Positions 6,830 to 7,909 of a DNA stretch of 7,909 nucleotides are shown piece after piece; within the stretch, counting starts at the first letter, position 1; each line of letters starts with the position of its first letter. Both the position numbers and the translations under genes were made by a program. The stretch is from NCBI GenBank assembly GCA_015654965.1, contig JAATGD010000136.1:1-7909 (forward strand), given 5' to 3'. The notes beneath the pieces were generated by a model, which made no database searches, was not told where the DNA came from, and saw only the letters and a program-made list of their open reading frames with translations. The stretch comes from Hyphomicrobiales bacterium (GTDB lineage Bacteria; Pseudomonadota; Alphaproteobacteria; Rhizobiales; Rhizobiaceae).

Positions 6830-6847
6830 ATTACAGTTCGATGACGG
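6830..6847 (-). promoter_or_regulatory. Putative PhoB box upstream of the phytase-like gene
   Basis: The minus strand reads CCGTCAT-CGAA-CTGTAAT, two 7-bp half-sites with a 4-bp spacer. This is the architecture of the PhoB box (CTGTCAT-N4-CTGTCAT) known in enterics and rhizobia. Twelve of the fourteen half-site bases match. It ends 54 bases before the ATG at 6775. A convincing -10 is not present at the usual ~10-base distance (CAAAGC there), and GATAAA lies further down at about 6805-6800, so the site is supported but not certain. Confidence 0.5.
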
Positions 6848-6953
6848 TTTTGCGAAGAAACGATGACGCTATTTTCAAGAGACTGGCATAAATCTCCGCC
6901 AATCGCAAAATTCATCCGGGATATTGCCGCAATCATCACATAGGGCGTGCCTT

Positions 6954-7892
6954 ATGAGACACCATCATCTTGCCCGCTTTGATATTCCTGTCAGCAACGA
7001 CGCTTACACCTATCCAGAGCATCTGCATGAAACAGCGCTCGCGGCGCCTCACGCACCGGGCGTCTATATTTTTCGTGGCAAGGGAAATGGCTATCCGCTC
7101 TATATCGGAAAGAGCATCAATCTTCGCGCCCGCCTGATGTCCCATCTGCGCAGCAAGGAAGAAAAACGCCTTTTGATTCAGGCAGGCACGATTGAAACCA
7201 TACAGACCGCTGGCGAATTAAGTGCGCTGTTACTGGAAGCGCAATTGATCAAGGCCATGCAACCTACATTCAACAAGCTGCTGCGAACCACAAATGACCT
7301 CCATTCAATCCGCATCGACGGGCAAAATATCCGTATAGAGACGGTAAAAAACCTCCATCCTGAAAAGGATGGCAACCTTTATGGCTTGTTCAAAAACCGT
7401 AAATCGGCAATCGGCATCCTACATTCTCTCGCAGACCGGCACGGGCTTTGCCTTGCCGTTATGGGACTGGATACGGTCATCAAATCACGCGGATGTTTCC
7501 GCCATGCGATCAAAAAATGCCACGGTGCATGTTGCGGTAATGAACCGATTGACGCGCATCATGAACGCTTAAGGCAGGCTCTATGCAATTATCGGGTGGC
7601 AACATGGCCCTATGAAGGGTTTGTCGGTATTCAGGAGCAATATGAGGACTTGAGTTCCATCCATGTCATACGCAACTGGCACTATTACGGGACTGTCGAG
7701 AAGATCGAGAATTTGAAGCAGTTGAAAGTGACGTCAGCACCCTTGCTGGATGCGGATATCTATAAAATTCTCGTCTCCGCCATCTTCAAATCCGGGACAA
7801 GGATCGTGACGTTCAGTGCTTCTGATAATGAGTTGGAAGATATGGTGCGGATAGAGGGACTCGAACCCCCACGGTCTCCCGCCAGAACCTAA
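6954..7892 (+). CDS. cho: Cho-type excinuclease, UvrC homologue with GIY-YIG nuclease domain
   Basis: Cho makes the 3' incision in UvrAB-dependent nucleotide excision repair, complementing UvrC on bulky lesions. The 312-residue product matches the layout of E. coli Cho (~295 residues). The GIY-YIG domain has GVY (36-38), YIG (50-52), the Arg-rich helix NLRARLMSHLR (56-66) and the presumed catalytic Glu95 in ALLLEAQLIK. A cysteine set C166, C181, C189, C193/C194 (SRGCFRHAIKKCHGACCG) resembles the UvrC Cys motif. The UvrC C-terminal endonuclease V-like and helix-hairpin-helix domains are absent, as in Cho. ATG at 6954 is chosen because the start then aligns with E. coli Cho through YPEHL (20-24); a TTG at 6924 would add ten residues. 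AGGG sits eight bases upstream. Homology fades near residue 295, and residues 297-312 are translated from the antisense of tRNA-Leu. GC content looks lower than in neighbouring genes. A LexA-like half match upstream is noted separately. Confidence 0.9.
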   Translation: MRHHHLARFDIPVSNDAYTYPEHLHETALAAPHAPGVYIFRGKGNGYPLYIGKSINLRARLMSHLRSKEEKRLLIQAGTIETIQTAGELSALLLEAQLIKAMQPTFNKLLRTTNDLHSIRIDGQNIRIETVKNLHPEKDGNLYGLFKNRKSAIGILHSLADRHGLCLAVMGLDTVIKSRGCFRHAIKKCHGACCGNEPIDAHHERLRQALCNYRVATWPYEGFVGIQEQYEDLSSIHVIRNWHYYGTVEKIENLKQLKVTSAPLLDADIYKILVSAIFKSGTRIVTFSASDNELEDMVRIEGLEPPRSPART

Positions 7893-7909
7893 ATCTGGTG
7901 CGTCTACCA
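7843..7909 (-). tRNA. tRNA-Leu (anticodon UAG), 5' part cut by the window edge
   Basis: The minus strand from 7909 reads TGGTAGACGCACC (D-arm), then CCAGA-TTTAGGT-TCTGG, a perfect 5-bp anticodon stem with a 7-base loop and anticodon TAG (7891-7889). It continues with a class II variable arm CGG-GAGA-CCG, a T-arm GGGGG-TTCGAGT-CCCTC, the acceptor strand TATCCGC, and discriminator A with encoded CCA (ending at 7843). It closely resembles E. coli leuW, which reads CUA codons. About 18-20 bases of the 5' end lie outside the window. It points toward cho and overlaps its last 50 bases. Confidence 0.95.

Noticed and set aside
1..7909. CRISPR arrays, insertion sequences, transposases, rRNA genes and riboswitches.
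   Set aside because: No regularly spaced repeats, transposase-like proteins, terminal inverted repeats with target duplications, or recognisable riboswitch cores were seen.

Overview
The window looks like a chromosomal segment of a Brucellaceae-type alphaproteobacterium (Brucella/Ochrobactrum group). The evidence is the near-Brucella character of the GatB, trigger factor and NDUFA12-like proteins, an NDUFA12-type complex I subunit (in bacteria largely alphaproteobacterial), and a base composition in the mid-to-upper 50s % GC judged by eye. No species call is made.

Left to right, most genes lie on the minus strand, so transcription runs from right to left. Bases 1-122 hold the 3' flank of the NDUFA12 gene, a small hairpin and possibly the first codons of another minus-strand gene that leaves the window. 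Next come an NDUFA12-like NADH:ubiquinone oxidoreductase subunit (123-533), a GNAT acetyltransferase (688-1191) and gatB (1191-2693). gatB and the acetyltransferase share one base in a TAATG junction, so they are probably co-transcribed and translationally coupled. Upstream of gatB is tig, trigger factor (2841-4331), with a strong intrinsic terminator behind it and a Lys/Ala-rich tail encoded by an 18-bp tandem repeat. tig is interrupted by a single in-frame TAA at codon 118.

The interval 4332-4582 contains a dense run of inverted repeats, one of them the terminator of the next gene, plus a candidate tig promoter. Then comes a secreted or periplasmic 730-residue beta-propeller/phytase-like protein (4583-6775, minus). 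Its upstream region carries a good match to a PhoB box, suggesting phosphate control. Divergent from it, on the plus strand, is a Cho-type GIY-YIG excinuclease (6954-7892). The window ends inside a minus-strand tRNA-Leu(UAG) gene. The last 16 codons of cho read antisense through that tRNA, and the cho stop codon lies over the tRNA anticodon loop.

Functionally this is mostly housekeeping: tRNA-dependent amidation (GatB), nascent-chain folding (Tig) and respiration (NDUFA12). Between tig and the tRNA sit two accessory genes for phosphate-linked periplasmic function and DNA repair. No clearly new multi-gene system is visible. The points most worth following are the tig nonsense codon, the cho/tRNA overlap and the putative Pho box.
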